Positions 63,551-64,000 of a stretch of DNA of 64,000 bases are shown one piece after another. The DNA lies in NCBI GenBank assembly GCA_026122225.1, contig JANEZZ010002704.1, forward strand, positions 62,001 through 126,000. Direction: 5' to 3'. Within the stretch, counting starts at the first letter, position 1. Each line of letters starts with the position of its first letter. This DNA is from Heloderma charlesbogerti (lineage: Eukaryota; Chordata; Lepidosauria; Squamata; Helodermatidae). The notes under the pieces are model-generated. The model saw only the letters and a program-made list of their open reading frames with translations, was not told where the DNA came from and did not search any database. A program made the translations under genes and the position numbers.

Positions 63551-64000
63551 CACTGTGTAGTATTAAATTTAAATAATATATGTTAATGTGTGTAGCGCTT
63601 TGCCTGCTGTGTTTTGAAATATGGACTTGTGTCTAGTGCTTTGCCACAAACTGTTTGCTTGAACACAACAGAAGCACACACACATACACACACACAAGAG
63701 CAAAAGAAAAGCAAATACAGACCTACTTACAAGCAAAGAAAATGGGGTTTAATTTGTTTTGTTTTTGGGAAAAGATATAGAGTTCAAAAATGGGAAGGGA
63801 AGGAATACAGGACTTGAGAAGGGCGGGCAATGAGAGCCAAGAACAAGGAAAGGAAAATGTGTGTGTGTGTGTGTGTGTGTGATGTAGCCGGAAATTACGA
63901 AGAAAGAGTTGAATTGAGAACGGGGGGTGGGGGGGGAGCCAAAGAACAAGGTAAGGCAAAGAAGCTAAACGAATTTTTAATTTTTTTGGTTTTTGTTTAT
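63551..64000. other. Microsatellites only
   Basis: (CA)n at 63675-63696 and (GT)n at 63858-63881, plus a G-rich tract at 63921-63938. No other feature is visible before the window ends. Confidence 0.7.

Overview
The window looks like repeat-dense, gene-free DNA from a squamate reptile (lizard or snake). The main evidence is two RTE-BovB LINEs, one of about 3.2 kb and nearly full length, plus two copies of the tRNA-derived Sauria SINE, whose 3' end shares a BovB-type tail. CR1, L2 and L1 LINE remnants, other tRNA-derived SINEs, a Ty3/gypsy chromovirus and many short hAT-like and TTAA-type inverted-repeat elements fit the same assignment. I found no convincing host exon, tRNA, rRNA or CRISPR array. 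All reading frames with recognisable homology belong to broken retroelements.

Layout. 1-12 kb holds TTAA-type and hAT-like foldback elements, a tRNA-Ala-type SINE, a CR1 3' end, short tandem duplications and microsatellites. 12-17 kb has an L2/CR1-like C-terminal remnant, a candidate solo LTR, a Sauria SINE and a 136 bp hAT-like foldback element with an 8 bp target-site duplication (TSD). 18.8-21.1 kb is a 5'-truncated BovB with a 10 bp TSD. 21.3-24.6 kb is an L1 with its own TSD, broken up by antisense CR1 copies, a foldback element and a hAT fragment. 25-31 kb holds a LINE C-terminal fragment, GC-rich hAT-like elements, the second Sauria SINE and another SINE. 31.26-32.18 kb is a 920 bp Ac-like hAT element with a perfect 8 bp TSD and a ~390 bp palindrome made of smaller palindromes. 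33-34.7 kb has a related truncated copy, an unassigned LINE C-terminal remnant, a 31+31 bp perfect hairpin and a cluster of overlapping palindromes. 34.9-36.9 kb contains three more hAT copies, one inserted in another, and a foldback MITE whose empty site is visible at 51.6 kb. 38.4-42.4 kb is an L2 split by a deleted chromovirus (both LTRs, 5 bp TSD, gag joined to the chromodomain end of pol). 43-52 kb is mostly CR1, SINE and MITE debris. 52.46-55.68 kb is the near-full-length BovB. 56-64 kb has a possible LTR, a SINE, an L2 RT remnant inserted in an older hAT-like repeat, and microsatellites.

There are no cooperating host genes here. The relationships are between mobile elements: BovB is the expected source of the machinery that copies Sauria SINEs, and the many internally deleted or coding-free elements must have been moved by enzymes encoded elsewhere. 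The observation most worth following is the GC-rich Ac-like hAT family. Several copies carry ATGGCGGC (YY1-like) motifs in their centre and consensus splice donors pointing outward, so they resemble mobile, possibly bidirectional, promoter/first-exon cassettes. That reading is inference and has not been tested.
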